Positions 37,592 through 47,023 of a stretch of DNA of 64,000 nucleotides are shown here, piece by piece. Origin of the DNA: Cohnella kolymensis (GTDB taxonomy: Bacteria; Bacillota; Bacilli; Paenibacillales; Paenibacillaceae); NCBI RefSeq assembly GCF_000829465.1, contig NZ_JXAL01000033.1, forward strand, positions 62,001-126,000. The letters are read 5' to 3'. The position numbers and the translations under genes are program-made. The notes under the pieces were generated by a model. That model did not search any database and was not told where the DNA came from. It worked only from the letters and a program-made list of their open reading frames with translations. The stretch's first letter is position 1, and each line of letters begins with the position of its first letter.

Positions 37592-39085
37592 TTAATCCAA
37601 CTTAGGCGGGAAACGATGCTTGGTTGCTTGCTCAAACCCATAAGCAATCTTGATCAATGTCGGTTCGCTGTATTCGGTGCCAACGAACGTTATGCCTTGG
37701 GGCCCTTTTGACGTGCGGCCATCCTCCGAAATGACACCGGTTGCGGCATAACCTCCAGGTACTGTGATTACCGGGTAACCGGCTCTCGCCGCAAGATCAG
37801 CGCCTTCCTCATTTCCAAGAAACAACAATGCGTCCAGTTGATGCGCTTGAAGAACGTGATCTATACCCTGGCTGCGAGATATCTCGATATTTTTCGTTTT
37901 ACTGTCCAGATACTCTTGTTCAGTTAATGTTCCGCTTGTTTCCTCAGAACGAATCAATATGTCCTGACCGTACTTCAAGGCTCTTTCGGCGTATCTTTCA
38001 TTAAACGCAATAACATCCGCCAATGAATGAACGGGCACGGCTTCAGGCAGCCCGGCTAAATAGTCGTTCAGATTTTTCTTGAATTCATATCGCAAAACCT
38101 CCCAATCCCATTCCGTATTTTCGCAGAAGGGAAGCTGCACGGGATCGACGATCGTAGCACCTTTCTCTTTCAGAGTTCGTATAGCTTCTTCAACTATGGC
38201 GAGCCTGGCCTCATCCAAATCTTTATAATAAAATCTCGGAATTCCAATTCTTGCCTGCTGTAAAAAACTTGCATCTAAAAATTGCGAGTAATCGCGATAA
38301 GAACGACCCACACTTGATAATGTCGCAGGATCACGCTCATCCACACCGGTTAATGCGCCTAAAATAATCGCTGCGTCTGCGACTGTTCTCGCCATCGGTC
38401 CCGCAGAATCTTGACTATGAGTTATGGGAATAATGCCTGATCGACTGACCAACCCAATAGTAGGCTTGATGCCCACAAGAAAGTTCTGGCTGGCCGGGCT
38501 GATGATGGATCCCGATGTTTCCGTCCCGATCGCAGCGACTGCCAAGTTGGCGGCGATCGAAGCGCCGGATCCGGAGCTGGAGCCGCCGATGAACAGCTCT
38601 CCCGGGCCGTATGGATTTAGAACAAGTCCGCCTCTTGAGCTATACCCCGACCACATTGTGCTCGACATGTAATTGGCCCATTCCGTCATGTTCGCCTTAC
38701 CGAGTAAAACGGCACCTGCCGCCCGGAGCTGTGCAGCAACAAAAGAGTCCTCCGGAGCAATCGATTCCGCCAAGGCCAGGGAGCCGGCGCTCGTATGCAT
38801 TTTGTCATGCGTGTCGATATTGTCCTTCAGAAGAATAGGAATGCCATGAAGCGGGCCGCGGCTGCCTTTCGCTTGCCGTTCCTCATCCAAGCTTCTTGCC
38901 ATTTCAATTGCATCCGGATTGATCTCCAGCACAGAGTTGATCTTCCGATCATATTTGCGAATCCTCTGTAAGCAGGCTTGGACTAAATCTTCCGAGCTCA
39001 CAATTCCCTCTTGCATAGCCGTCTGCAGCGCTGAAATATCCTTTTCTACTATCCATTCCTCAATTTCTAACGGTTTTTCTATCAT
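37592..39085 (-). CDS. Amidase (amidase-signature family)
   Basis: A 497-residue amidase-signature enzyme. The Ser-cisSer-Lys triad region is present: LLKDNIDT (Lys), GGSSSGSGASIAANLAVAAIG and GTETSGSI. It hydrolyses carboxylic amides; the length and the NxLGI-like context fit stand-alone amidases (GatA-like but not the tRNA amidotransferase). ATG at 39085 follows GGGGAGA and overlaps the upstream gene by 26 bp. Substrate unknown. Confidence 0.9.
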   Translation of the reverse strand: MIEKPLEIEEWIVEKDISALQTAMQEGIVSSEDLVQACLQRIRKYDRKINSVLEINPDAIEMARSLDEERQAKGSRGPLHGIPILLKDNIDTHDKMHTSAGSLALAESIAPEDSFVAAQLRAAGAVLLGKANMTEWANYMSSTMWSGYSSRGGLVLNPYGPGELFIGGSSSGSGASIAANLAVAAIGTETSGSIISPASQNFLVGIKPTIGLVSRSGIIPITHSQDSAGPMARTVADAAIILGALTGVDERDPATLSSVGRSYRDYSQFLDASFLQQARIGIPRFYYKDLDEARLAIVEEAIRTLKEKGATIVDPVQLPFCENTEWDWEVLRYEFKKNLNDYLAGLPEAVPVHSLADVIAFNERYAERALKYGQDILIRSEETSGTLTEQEYLDSKTKNIEISRSQGIDHVLQAHQLDALLFLGNEEGADLAARAGYPVITVPGGYAATGVISEDGRTSKGPQGITFVGTEYSEPTLIKIAYGFEQATKHRFPPKLD

Positions 39086-39605
39086 TATTTGTCTCCCCAT
39101 CCGAACTCTGATCTCCGCCTAAATAAGTTTGCCACATAAATAGCTCACGGTAGAATTCAAGCAGCTCCGTTTCCTTTTCCCTGATGATGGAGGAAAGCTC
39201 CTCAATCCGAGCTGAAGCTTCTTGCACATCTTCATTATTCAGCGTCGACTCTTCTATTCCTGCTTCAACACTGTCCTCGAGGGTCTGTGTGTCTTCTATG
39301 TACAAGTCGTCCGATTGACAGCCGAAATGCTCATTCGCCCATCGGTCGGCGGCCCTCAAGCCCTCCTTCCGATAAAGGTTTGTGAATGCTGTGAATATAG
39401 CGTTTATCGTTTGACGCCGTTCAAAGCTTAGCACACCGAGTCCATTCTTGGCGTACGATACAGCGAGCATGAGCTGAAAATCATTCAATTTGCCGCGTGC
39501 TTTCTCGACCCTTTCAATCTCGCCTATAAAAACCGGGTATACGGATTGGAACAATTCGATCTCCGTCATCATTTCTTCAACGGTTATGAGGGATGGATTT
39601 TGCAC
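39060..39605 (-). CDS. Hypothetical acidic helical protein
   Basis: A 181-residue protein with a GTG start after AAGGAAG. Mostly alpha-helical with a Glu-rich C-terminal coiled coil (about 130-165). No membrane segment, no known motif. It is translationally coupled to the amidase (26-bp overlap). Function unknown. Confidence 0.65.
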   Translation of the reverse strand: MQNPSLITVEEMMTEIELFQSVYPVFIGEIERVEKARGKLNDFQLMLAVSYAKNGLGVLSFERRQTINAIFTAFTNLYRKEGLRAADRWANEHFGCQSDDLYIEDTQTLEDSVEAGIEESTLNNEDVQEASARIEELSSIIREKETELLEFYRELFMWQTYLGGDQSSDGETNNDRKTVRN

Positions 39606-39680
39606 CTCGCCACTTCCTTTTTAATAAATTACTGAGCGCGAGCAATCGCTTCCACCGCGCTGAAAAAAAGGTCGACAGCG

Positions 39681-40328
39681 TTACACTGTCGACATCGCAC
39701 CTTTTATGGGTTGGTTCTGCTCCATGCATTCCCGGTAATCGAATTCGTCGATTTTGCCGGCTGTCATCAGATAGTAGATGCCTGCGTCTCTATGCTGCGA
39801 AGTCTGTCTCGCTATACGGTTATTGCGCTGCAGGATTTCAGGATATCTGGCGGGGTAATCATAGTGAATCAAGTGGTTGGCCGCTGTCACATCCAGCCCC
39901 GTATTGACCGCGTCCGTGAGAAGCAGAGCAGTGGATTCCGGCACCTTGTTGAAACGGTCGATCATCTGATTGGCTTCATGGATGGACAGCTGTGTGCTGA
40001 TCATGAGGACGCCTTTCAATTCCTCGTCCTTCGTAAGCTCCTCTAACAGTTGGGAGACCACAGCATTCGATTTCGAGATGACAATCGCTTTTTCCCTGGC
40101 CTCGCGTACCTGCTTGATAATCGATTTCAGCATGTTCAACTTCTGCGGATTCTGGTTGCAAAGCATAGCCATTTTATCTTTTATAGCCATCACTTGCTTT
40201 TTCTCTTGTATGGAGGAAGCCCGGCTGTTTCGCTCAGAGGCCGTAAAGTATTCGTACATCAGTTTCAAATATTCGGTTTCATATTCAGGTTCCAAAGCTA
40301 CGACGATCGGGTTTTCGGTAACATTCAT
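39681..40328 (-). CDS. Stand-alone SNF2-type helicase C-terminal lobe
   Basis: A 215-residue protein. Residues about 65-200 form a superfamily 2 helicase C domain: KAIVISKSNAVVSQLLEEL (motif IV region), LLLTDAVNTGLDVTAANHLIHYD (motif V) and YPEILQRNNRIARQTSQ (motif VI variant). There is no N-lobe with Walker A/DEXH, and the N-terminal 60 residues are helical. ATG at 40328 after GGAAGG. It could be a regulatory fragment, a split-helicase partner or a remnant of a larger gene. Nothing in the neighbourhood supplies the other lobe. Confidence 0.7.
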   Translation of the reverse strand: MNVTENPIVVALEPEYETEYLKLMYEYFTASERNSRASSIQEKKQVMAIKDKMAMLCNQNPQKLNMLKSIIKQVREAREKAIVISKSNAVVSQLLEELTKDEELKGVLMISTQLSIHEANQMIDRFNKVPESTALLLTDAVNTGLDVTAANHLIHYDYPARYPEILQRNNRIARQTSQHRDAGIYYLMTAGKIDEFDYRECMEQNQPIKGAMSTV

Positions 40329-40511
40329 ACTATGCAACCTTCCTTTCCTACGTTCGTTTATTTATGATACCCATTCTCCAACTCAAACGGCAAGGTTTTA
40401 TGATTGGGAATGTCGTATATAAGAAATTTCTAATCGGTTTTGCTGGTTGGCAAACAATGCCTGCGGGTAATTTTTGGTCTAAGGAAGATCTCGTTAAAGG
40501 AGGTTTTTTCA

Positions 40512-40673
40512 TTGATTTATACTCATGAACATTTGTTATTAACGGATGATGAGCAGACGGTCGTTCATATAGGTTGGGAAGCGGCATCGGAAAAACCGGA
40601 TCAAGATATTCCGGGCGGCACTAACTCCATAGATGTTACGTACTTCGCTGACGCAAAGGTTGTTGGAGATTAA
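40512..40673 (+). CDS. Small acidic protein
   Basis: A 53-residue acidic protein with a TTG start, 7 bases after AAAGGAGG. It contains LLLTDDEQTVVHIGWEA and ends YFADAKVVGD. No family recognised. The excellent ribosome site and the terminator at 40738 support expression. Confidence 0.55.
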   Translation: MIYTHEHLLLTDDEQTVVHIGWEAASEKPDQDIPGGTNSIDVTYFADAKVVGD

Positions 40674-40737
40674 TGTAATCGTTTTATGTACACCACGTTT
40701 TTCCAATATTGTTCCTAAGAAGATCATCTTTATACCA

Positions 40738-40765
40738 AAAAGACTGCCGATTGGCAGTCTTTGTT
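40738..40765. terminator. Bidirectional terminator before the histidine kinase end
   Basis: AAAGACTGCC / GGCAGTCTTT stem with a GATT loop, T-rich on both exits; it lies just beyond the minus-strand kinase stop. Confidence 0.85.
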
Positions 40766-40772
40766 GTGTGCT

Positions 40773-42995
40773 TTAAAATTGATTGCGGCTTAGGTTATCG
40801 GTTTTAAGTTGATCGCGGACGAGCGGCAGACTTACGTTAACGGTCGTTCCCCCGCTCTCCCTGTTCGTGAATGAAATCGTTCCGTTATGAGCCTCAATGA
40901 TTTTGTAGCACATCATCAGCCCAAGCCCGGTACCTTTCTCCTTGGTCGTATAGAAAGGCTCTCCCAAGCGGGGAATCCGATCTTCGGGTATCCCGACACC
41001 TTGGTCGGAAATGCGAATGATGATCTCATCATGCCAGGAAGCCGTCAGCTCGACAGTTAGAATACCGCCTTGAGGCATCGCTTCCATTCCGTTTTTGATG
41101 ATATTGATGAACACTTGCTTAAGCTCGGTTTCCGAACAATGCACCGGCATCTCAGCCGCGTCGAAAATAGTCAGATATTCGACTTTTTGCAGAAGCGCCT
41201 GCGGCTCCAGCAGGATCAGAACATCGACGAGCATTTGCCTGAGATTTTTTCTTTGAAAATGGCTGACTTGAGGTTTCGCAATAATGAGCAACTCACCCAG
41301 AATGTTATTGATGCGGTCCAGCTCCGAGAGCATAAGATCGTAGAAGCTGTCCTTTTCCCGGTGCCCGCCGCGAAGCAGCTGAAGAAAGCCGCGCAGCGAT
41401 GTGAGCGGATTGCGGATCTCATGAGCCAGCCCTGCCGCCAGATGGCCGACGACGTTCAACTTGTCCGCTTTGCGCAATATTTCTTCGGCCTTCTTACTCT
41501 CTGTAATATCCCTTGTAAGTCCGGTGAAACCGAATACGCGCCCTTCCTTATCTCTTACCGTTGCCAAAGTTAAACAGACTGTAAGCAGCTTCCCATCCTT
41601 CCGCAAGCGCTCCGTTTCCAAATCTACGACAGTCCGGCCAGCCAGCAGCTGCTCTCTCAGATGCCGTGATTCGTCCCTCACATGATCCGGAAATATAGGC
41701 ATAGGCTTACCCTGCAGCTCATCGTTCGTCCATCCGTATAAAGCCTCATGTGCGGGATTCACCCGAATGACGTTGCCATTCGTATCAAGCAAATCGATGG
41801 CGGTCGGTGAGCTGATGAAGAGAGATTCGAACTGTTCTTTGGCTTCAACCAGCTCGCGCTCGGCTTTCTTCCACTCTGTTATATCAACGCAGGAGGCTAT
41901 AACTTCGTGGATGATTCCATCCTTCTTGATCGAGCGCAGAGATGCCATATACCAGAGGCTTCCGCTGCGTCCCTCGTAGACAAGATCTTCTCCCTCCCAC
42001 GCCCTTTGGTAATAGCTCTCTTTCTCCTTGGCCCGATCGGCGGGCATAAAATCGTACAGCGTTCGGCCGATAATTCTGTCGGGGGAAAGCCCCATTCGAT
42101 ACAGCAGTTCGCCATCGCATAAAGTATGAATAAATGCACCATTAATTCGTTTGTATTTAAAAGTGAAGCCTTGCTGGTTTCGCACCGTTTCCCGCAGCTC
42201 TAGTTCCGCTTCGTGTTTCCACTCAGATTGACGCTTAATATCCGTGATATCACGAGCAATGATATATAGGCCGACCACGGACCCGTCGGTAATGATGGGG
42301 ACGTTCTTCACGCCCAATTCCACCACGATACCGTCTTTATTGCGCATACATGCCTCATAAGCCACCGGAGATTCCAATGGGGTTTCCGAGTACAGCTCCC
42401 ACAACTTATCAGCCTGACCTGTTGCCAATAAGGTGCGGCTGTCACGCCCGATAAGTTCCTCGCAGCTATACCCCGTCAATTGTTCCGCTGCAGGATTCGC
42501 GGTTAAGATAAAGCCGTTCAAACATACGGTAAGAATCATCGCAGGGTTATGTAAAATAAGAGATTGGTTCCGCTCATTGTTCGTACGTTCAGAACGCTGT
42601 GCCGCTTCTTCCACGCTTGTCTCCCGGGCGTATATAAGCAGAAATAACGGCTCCGCCGAGGAGCCGCGTATCAGTTGAGCCGATAATTCCACTTTGACAG
42701 TGGTGCCGTCCTGTCCGAGGATATGGACCAAAATCGGAACAGCGGAAGCAGTCTCAATAACCTGCGTCTGCAAGTGACGATAGACGTTCCGATCCGCCGG
42801 ATCCAGAAGCTCCTCGAATAGCGGATAGTTGTCGCCATTGTCATTCGAGCGGCCGGTTAGTTCGTCCAGAGCACGATTGGACTTGCTTATCTTACCGTTA
42901 CAATCCACAATGGCTATCCCGATCGGAGCGTGCTGGAACGCCATAAACATAGACACATCTTGCAATTGGCCACCTAGCGTGGATTGTATTTCCAT
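40773..42995 (-). CDS. Multi-PAS sensor histidine kinase (sporulation-kinase type)
   Basis: A 740-residue soluble kinase without membrane helices. Four PAS/PAC modules span roughly residues 10-130, 140-255, 260-375 and 385-500 (e.g. ITDIKRQSEWK, DITEWKKAERE, DITESKKAEEI ends). The HisKA box LAHEIRNPLTSLRGFLQLL (His near 525) and the HATPase_c motifs NIIKNGMEAMP, SDQGVGIPEDRI and EKGTGLGLMMC follow. The layout and H-box resemble KinA/KinE kinases feeding the Spo0 phosphorelay, an inference. No response regulator is adjacent, as usual for such orphans. Confidence 0.92.
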   Translation of the reverse strand: MEIQSTLGGQLQDVSMFMAFQHAPIGIAIVDCNGKISKSNRALDELTGRSNDNGDNYPLFEELLDPADRNVYRHLQTQVIETASAVPILVHILGQDGTTVKVELSAQLIRGSSAEPLFLLIYARETSVEEAAQRSERTNNERNQSLILHNPAMILTVCLNGFILTANPAAEQLTGYSCEELIGRDSRTLLATGQADKLWELYSETPLESPVAYEACMRNKDGIVVELGVKNVPIITDGSVVGLYIIARDITDIKRQSEWKHEAELELRETVRNQQGFTFKYKRINGAFIHTLCDGELLYRMGLSPDRIIGRTLYDFMPADRAKEKESYYQRAWEGEDLVYEGRSGSLWYMASLRSIKKDGIIHEVIASCVDITEWKKAERELVEAKEQFESLFISSPTAIDLLDTNGNVIRVNPAHEALYGWTNDELQGKPMPIFPDHVRDESRHLREQLLAGRTVVDLETERLRKDGKLLTVCLTLATVRDKEGRVFGFTGLTRDITESKKAEEILRKADKLNVVGHLAAGLAHEIRNPLTSLRGFLQLLRGGHREKDSFYDLMLSELDRINNILGELLIIAKPQVSHFQRKNLRQMLVDVLILLEPQALLQKVEYLTIFDAAEMPVHCSETELKQVFINIIKNGMEAMPQGGILTVELTASWHDEIIIRISDQGVGIPEDRIPRLGEPFYTTKEKGTGLGLMMCYKIIEAHNGTISFTNRESGGTTVNVSLPLVRDQLKTDNLSRNQF

Positions 42996-43110
42996 GGTGA
43001 GCGTACACCCATCCTAAGCGAGAGGATTATCAATCGTTTACCTATCAATTCTAGATAATAAAGCAAATTTTGTAAACGATATCGTTCGATAGTTTCCGCC
43101 TTCGTGTCGA

Positions 43111-44052
43111 TTAATCCAGCAGACAGCGGTATTCATGTCGTATTGCGAACTGCTCGTAGCCATATCTTATGAATGCGTTTGCCATCGGAAAGTTGTTAAG
43201 GTCGGTGTCCGCGCGAATGATATTTGCTCCGGACTCGAACAGAGTTCTTGTTCCCCGGTCGAGCAGCACATCAATATAGCCTTTACCCCGCTGCTCCGGC
43301 ACCACTCCGATGTATGCGATTGTAGCGTAAGTCGGATTTTTCGCCGGCATTACTAAGCCAATCAGGTTTCCTTCCGGAGTATAGGCCAACTGCCACCAGT
43401 GAGATTCAACATCCATCTGCTGCAGATCCCTAAATAAGTCCAGGGCATGCGCCGCATGGCCTAATCGATGCTGCTCATCTTGCTCTCTCTGGTCCAGGAT
43501 ATTGATGCCCACTCGTTCGATGGCCTCAATAAATGCCGCTTCGCCTGTCTCTTGTAAAGATTTGAATATGCAGTCTTTCTCTAAAGCTAATGGAAGTTCT
43601 TGATGCTTGTATTCAAAACGATAAGTCTTACGTAATAGCCGGAAACCGACGTGTTCCAGCAATTTAATCCGTTCTTCGGCGTTGTTCTGCCATTGCGGCG
43701 CCATAGCGGGGCCGTCTAACACATACTCTGCATTCGCCGTACCAAGATCACGCATATCTGCAAAGCAGCGCTGAAGCAACGCGGTGCCGACAGACATGTA
43801 ACTGCTCTTCTCCCAAGGCAGATCCAACAGGACGATCGCCTGTGGTGTCCTTGATTTCGGCAGTGACCAAAAAGCGACCCGGCCAAGCATATGATCATTT
43901 TCTTCCACAACATAACACCATTCGGTGCGGATCGATCCGGCAGCAAGCATCTGTTCAAGGTATCGTCTAGTGTCATCACAATGGCCGGTGTCACTTCCGA
44001 TATGGATAAACTGCTCCAATTGACTTGGCTGAATAGGATGAACGGTCATCAT
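43111..44052 (-). CDS. Two-domain GNAT acetyltransferase
   Basis: About 313 residues from the ATG at 44052 (GGAGGGG upstream). Two GNAT folds in tandem: the second, near 230-300, has the clear acetyl-CoA motif IAYIGVVPEQRGKGYIDVLL. The first is degenerate. The substrate is unknown; mycothiol-synthase-like twin GNATs have this design but other roles are equally possible. Confidence 0.78.
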   Translation of the reverse strand: MMTVHPIQPSQLEQFIHIGSDTGHCDDTRRYLEQMLAAGSIRTEWCYVVEENDHMLGRVAFWSLPKSRTPQAIVLLDLPWEKSSYMSVGTALLQRCFADMRDLGTANAEYVLDGPAMAPQWQNNAEERIKLLEHVGFRLLRKTYRFEYKHQELPLALEKDCIFKSLQETGEAAFIEAIERVGINILDQREQDEQHRLGHAAHALDLFRDLQQMDVESHWWQLAYTPEGNLIGLVMPAKNPTYATIAYIGVVPEQRGKGYIDVLLDRGTRTLFESGANIIRADTDLNNFPMANAFIRYGYEQFAIRHEYRCLLD

Positions 44053-44132
44053 ATCGTTGACGTTCCCCTCCGATCTCCATAATTTTGATGTAACCATCTA
44101 AAATAATTTAAGTAGTTACATAATGGAGTTTA

Positions 44133-45368
44133 TTACAGATTTAACCGGATGTCTACACTGTCCGGATCGATTCCTTTTGTTTCTTTACCGAAGAACAAGA
44201 CAGTGATAGCTCCAATGATAATAGTGACGAAAAATATCGTAAAAATGGTTGTCATCGGCGTGTCTTGGGCGACTAGAATACCCACAAGATAGGGTCCGAT
44301 CACACCGCCGATGCGTCCGACCGAAGCGGCAAGCCCCACACCGGTGGATCGCACCGACGTCGGGTAAAGCTCCGGGGAATAAGCATACATGGCTCCCCAT
44401 GCACCGAGGTTGAAAAAGGATAAGCAGCATCCCGCGGCAATAAGCATACCTGACGTGTCGGCGTTGCCGAACCATATGGCGCTGGCTGCAGTCAACAGCA
44501 GGTAAGTGACGAGAACAAACTTGCGTCCGAACTTCTCAACCAGGTAGGCGGCGGTAAAATATCCGGGAAGCTGGGCGATGGACATAATGAGAACGTATTG
44601 GAAGCTCTTCACGAGGTCAAAGTCTTTATAAATCATGATGACTGAAGGCAGCCATAAGAACATGCCGTAGTAGGAAAAGACGACAGTGAACCACAATACC
44701 CATAACGTTATCGTGGATTTACGGAAGTTCGTTGACCACACGGCTGCAAGCCGCTGCCTAAAAGATAACTTTGCCGCAGATGTTCGGTACCTCGGAGATT
44801 CCTGGATGGCTCTTCGCAGATATAAGGCATACAATGCCGGCAGCGCACCGATCACTAGTGCCATCCTCCAGCCATATTCGGGTATGACGAAGTAGGCGAT
44901 CACCGCCGAAACGATCCAACCGCCGGCCCAGAAGCTTTCCAGGAGGACAACTGCCCGCCCGCGATCTTTAACAGGTACCGACTCGGATACCAATGTGGAA
45001 GCCACCGGCAGCTCCCCGCCAAGTCCGAAGCCGGCCACAAAGCGCAGCAGGCATAAGACAAAGAAACTCGTTGCCAGCGCAGACAAACCGCTTGCCGCAC
45101 AGAAAATCAGAAGCGTCCAGATGAGAACGGACCGGCGCCCGTACTTGTCCGCGAAAGCGCCGGCAAAAGCTGCCCCTGCAGCCATGCCAAGCGAATTAAT
45201 GGCTGAGATCAGCCCCACTTGCTGTGGGCCTAGGTTCCAGTCGGCAGCGACAGCGGCAATGACGAATGCCACCATTCCCACTTCCATGGCATCGAATAGC
45301 CAGCTGAGTCCGGCGCTGAATAGCAATCTGCGTTGTGCGGGTTCACGTAATAGAGTTGCTTTACTCAT
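44133..45368 (-). CDS. niaP: MFS transporter, niacin permease-like
   Basis: A 411-residue, 12-helix MFS transporter. Stretches LSWLFDAMEVGMVAFVIAA, RFVAGFGLGGELPVASTLVS and VFSYYGMFLWLPSV match B. subtilis NiaP (YceI) very closely, suggesting uptake of nicotinate or a related aromatic acid. The MFS motif ADKYGRRSVL is present. It is preceded on the same strand by a creatininase-family gene whose end overlaps it by 8 bp. Assignment from memory of the family, not a search. Confidence 0.82.
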   Translation of the reverse strand: MSKATLLREPAQRRLLFSAGLSWLFDAMEVGMVAFVIAAVAADWNLGPQQVGLISAINSLGMAAGAAFAGAFADKYGRRSVLIWTLLIFCAASGLSALATSFFVLCLLRFVAGFGLGGELPVASTLVSESVPVKDRGRAVVLLESFWAGGWIVSAVIAYFVIPEYGWRMALVIGALPALYALYLRRAIQESPRYRTSAAKLSFRQRLAAVWSTNFRKSTITLWVLWFTVVFSYYGMFLWLPSVIMIYKDFDLVKSFQYVLIMSIAQLPGYFTAAYLVEKFGRKFVLVTYLLLTAASAIWFGNADTSGMLIAAGCCLSFFNLGAWGAMYAYSPELYPTSVRSTGVGLAASVGRIGGVIGPYLVGILVAQDTPMTTIFTIFFVTIIIGAITVLFFGKETKGIDPDSVDIRLNL

Positions 45369-46137
45369 GGTATGGGTTCCTTTTCCTTGTCAAATTTTTG
45401 AGACGATACGACTCTTCAAGCACTTCTTTCAGTCCTGCACATTTATTATCGATAAAGCTCGTCCAAAAAATCTTCCCCTTTTCAGCCAACTCTTCTGGAG
45501 TATGTATTCCCGGCTCGTAATGGCCCCAGCACCCGTCAGAGGTGAGCTTTTCCCAACCCATGAAATCGGCGTATTTACGGCTCTCAATCGGTATGTCAGA
45601 CCCCATCGGCTCAAGGTGAACAAGCTCCGGACATAACCATAGTGCAGTACATACGGACAGCAGACCGCCATGCAGTTCATTAAGTTCGTCAAACTGAGCA
45701 GCGGCCATTGCTTTCTCCCAAGCTTGATGATTATGGTGAGCGTGTATAAGCAGAAGATCGGAGTATTTGTAGTTGAAATGTTTGATAAATGCCGCTTCCC
45801 AATATGAACCGCCGTGACCGCTGCATAGAACAAATTTCTTAAATCCTTGCCTTGATAGATTAATCATAATCTCCTCGAGCATCGCGGTAAGCACATTAGG
45901 ACTTACAGTTACAGTACCCTTGAACCCGGCGTGTTCTTCAGAAGTGTTGAATGGCAGAACGGGAAGGACATAGGCGTTAAGCGCTTTTCCGTAGGCTTCG
46001 GCATATTTTTCTGCAATAAGTGAATCTAAATGCATAGGAAGAAACGGACCGAATTGCTCGGTAGCCCCTACTGGAATAATAGCGGTTTCGGTTCCGCTTT
46101 CCGAGAGTTCGGATGTTGTATTTTTATAGCTGAACAT
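45361..46137 (-). CDS. Creatininase family amidohydrolase
   Basis: A 258-residue metal-dependent creatininase/formamide-hydrolase fold protein. Metal-binding marks: GATEQFGPFLPMHLDS near residues 25-40, LCSGHGGSYWEA, and NELHGGLLSVCTALW. The ATG at 46137 follows GGAGGAG. It overlaps the niaP-like gene, so the two may act on one compound (an aromatic or cyclic amide taken up by the MFS). Substrate unknown. Confidence 0.85.
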   Translation of the reverse strand: MFSYKNTTSELSESGTETAIIPVGATEQFGPFLPMHLDSLIAEKYAEAYGKALNAYVLPVLPFNTSEEHAGFKGTVTVSPNVLTAMLEEIMINLSRQGFKKFVLCSGHGGSYWEAAFIKHFNYKYSDLLLIHAHHNHQAWEKAMAAAQFDELNELHGGLLSVCTALWLCPELVHLEPMGSDIPIESRKYADFMGWEKLTSDGCWGHYEPGIHTPEELAEKGKIFWTSFIDNKCAGLKEVLEESYRLKNLTRKRNPYHE

Positions 46138-46214
46138 ATTACTCCTCCAGTAAATGGTTATGCCTTCATTATACTCGACCCACAACGGGTGAAGATGCGA
46201 GAATAATATAGCCA

Positions 46215-46448
46215 TCACAGGCTGCTCCGGCGGAAATAATCCGTCAGGGGCAGCCTGTTTGCATAAGCGGCCAATAAAAAAAAGCAATCATCAGATTGCT
46301 CTCTGTTCGCCGTTCGATTATCTAGCAGCCGGTGATAGGTCTTTACCTCGATTCGGCTGGAGGCAGCTTCAAATTTCTCTTTGAGGTCCTTATATTGCTC
46401 CATTTCTTCCGGAGTCAAGAAGACAGTAGTTTTGATGTCATTCTTCAT
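46215..46448 (-). CDS. Small hypothetical protein
   Basis: A 77-residue protein. The first 45 residues (TTVFLTPEEMEQYKDLKEKF) are charged and helical and look real. The remainder reads through a complete intrinsic terminator at 46275-46301, so the true gene may end earlier through a frameshift, or the terminator may be inside the gene. Function unknown. Confidence 0.5.
   Translation of the reverse strand: MKNDIKTTVFLTPEEMEQYKDLKEKFEAASSRIEVKTYHRLLDNRTANREQSDDCFFLLAAYANRLPLTDYFRRSSL
46275..46301 (-). terminator. Terminator inside the small hypothetical frame
   Basis: AGCAATC / GATTGCT stem with a four-base loop and eight T on the minus strand. A second large hairpin (46217-46258, arms ACAGGCTGC / GCAGCCTGT) lies just beyond it. 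Confidence 0.7.
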
Positions 46449-46472
46449 ATAAAACCCCTCCTTGTCCCTATA

Positions 46473-46691
46473 TTACCCAGTTTTTTGCTGAACGTCAAAC
46501 TGATCTTGCTCAGCTTCAGCATTTCTTTTGGCGCTGCTCACAACCCTGTTGGCAAGTGAAGTAAGAGTCGCTCCGCCAGCGATACCGGATACAATGGAAA
46601 GGTATGAGATTTGGTACCAAGCCAAGCTTTCATACATGTTGAACACCGCGATTGGGCCTGCAATCACACCGAGCACAAGCGGCTTAATCAA
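46473..46691 (-). CDS. Small membrane protein
   Basis: A 72-residue protein with two membrane helices (about 3-22 and 27-47) and a basic, Gln-rich tail. Gly-rich second helix. No family recognised. It lies in a run of small minus-strand genes of unknown function. Confidence 0.5.
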   Translation of the reverse strand: MIKPLVLGVIAGPIAVFNMYESLAWYQISYLSIVSGIAGGATLTSLANRVVSSAKRNAEAEQDQFDVQQKTG

Positions 46692-46733
46692 CCCGTATAT
46701 CAGATGCTTAGCTTTGACATTTTACCACATTTT

Positions 46734-46930
46734 TCATAGCGGGCGTACGCCTTTCTTTCTTTCGGAACTAGCATTTCTCAATAGCTTCATAACTCTTTGT
46801 TGATAGTTATTTACCTCTATTACTGTTGTGGCTTCAGCAATCCGTTTTAAATACCCTTTATATTCAAGCATCTCATTTGCGTTTAATGAACTTTGATTTT
46901 GTTCGTTGAGGGGGATTTGTTAATCGACAA
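46734..46930 (-). CDS. Small hypothetical protein, possibly frameshifted
   Basis: A TTG at 46930, 6 bases after AGGAGG, opens MSINK, but the coding-like sequence NEQNQSSLNANEMLEYKGYL, RIAEATTVIEVNNYQQRVMK, LLRNAS continues in a neighbouring frame to the TGA at 46734. One missing base near 46915 would join them into about 65 residues. Without a shift an ATG at 46871 gives 45 residues. No family recognised. Confidence 0.4.
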
Positions 46931-47023
46931 TCAGACACCTCCTGTCTCGTCTACCAAAATATATTCCAAATCGAACATGAGAAGACCCTTGATGGGCTCA
47001 AGGGTCCGATGCTTTCCTATCCG

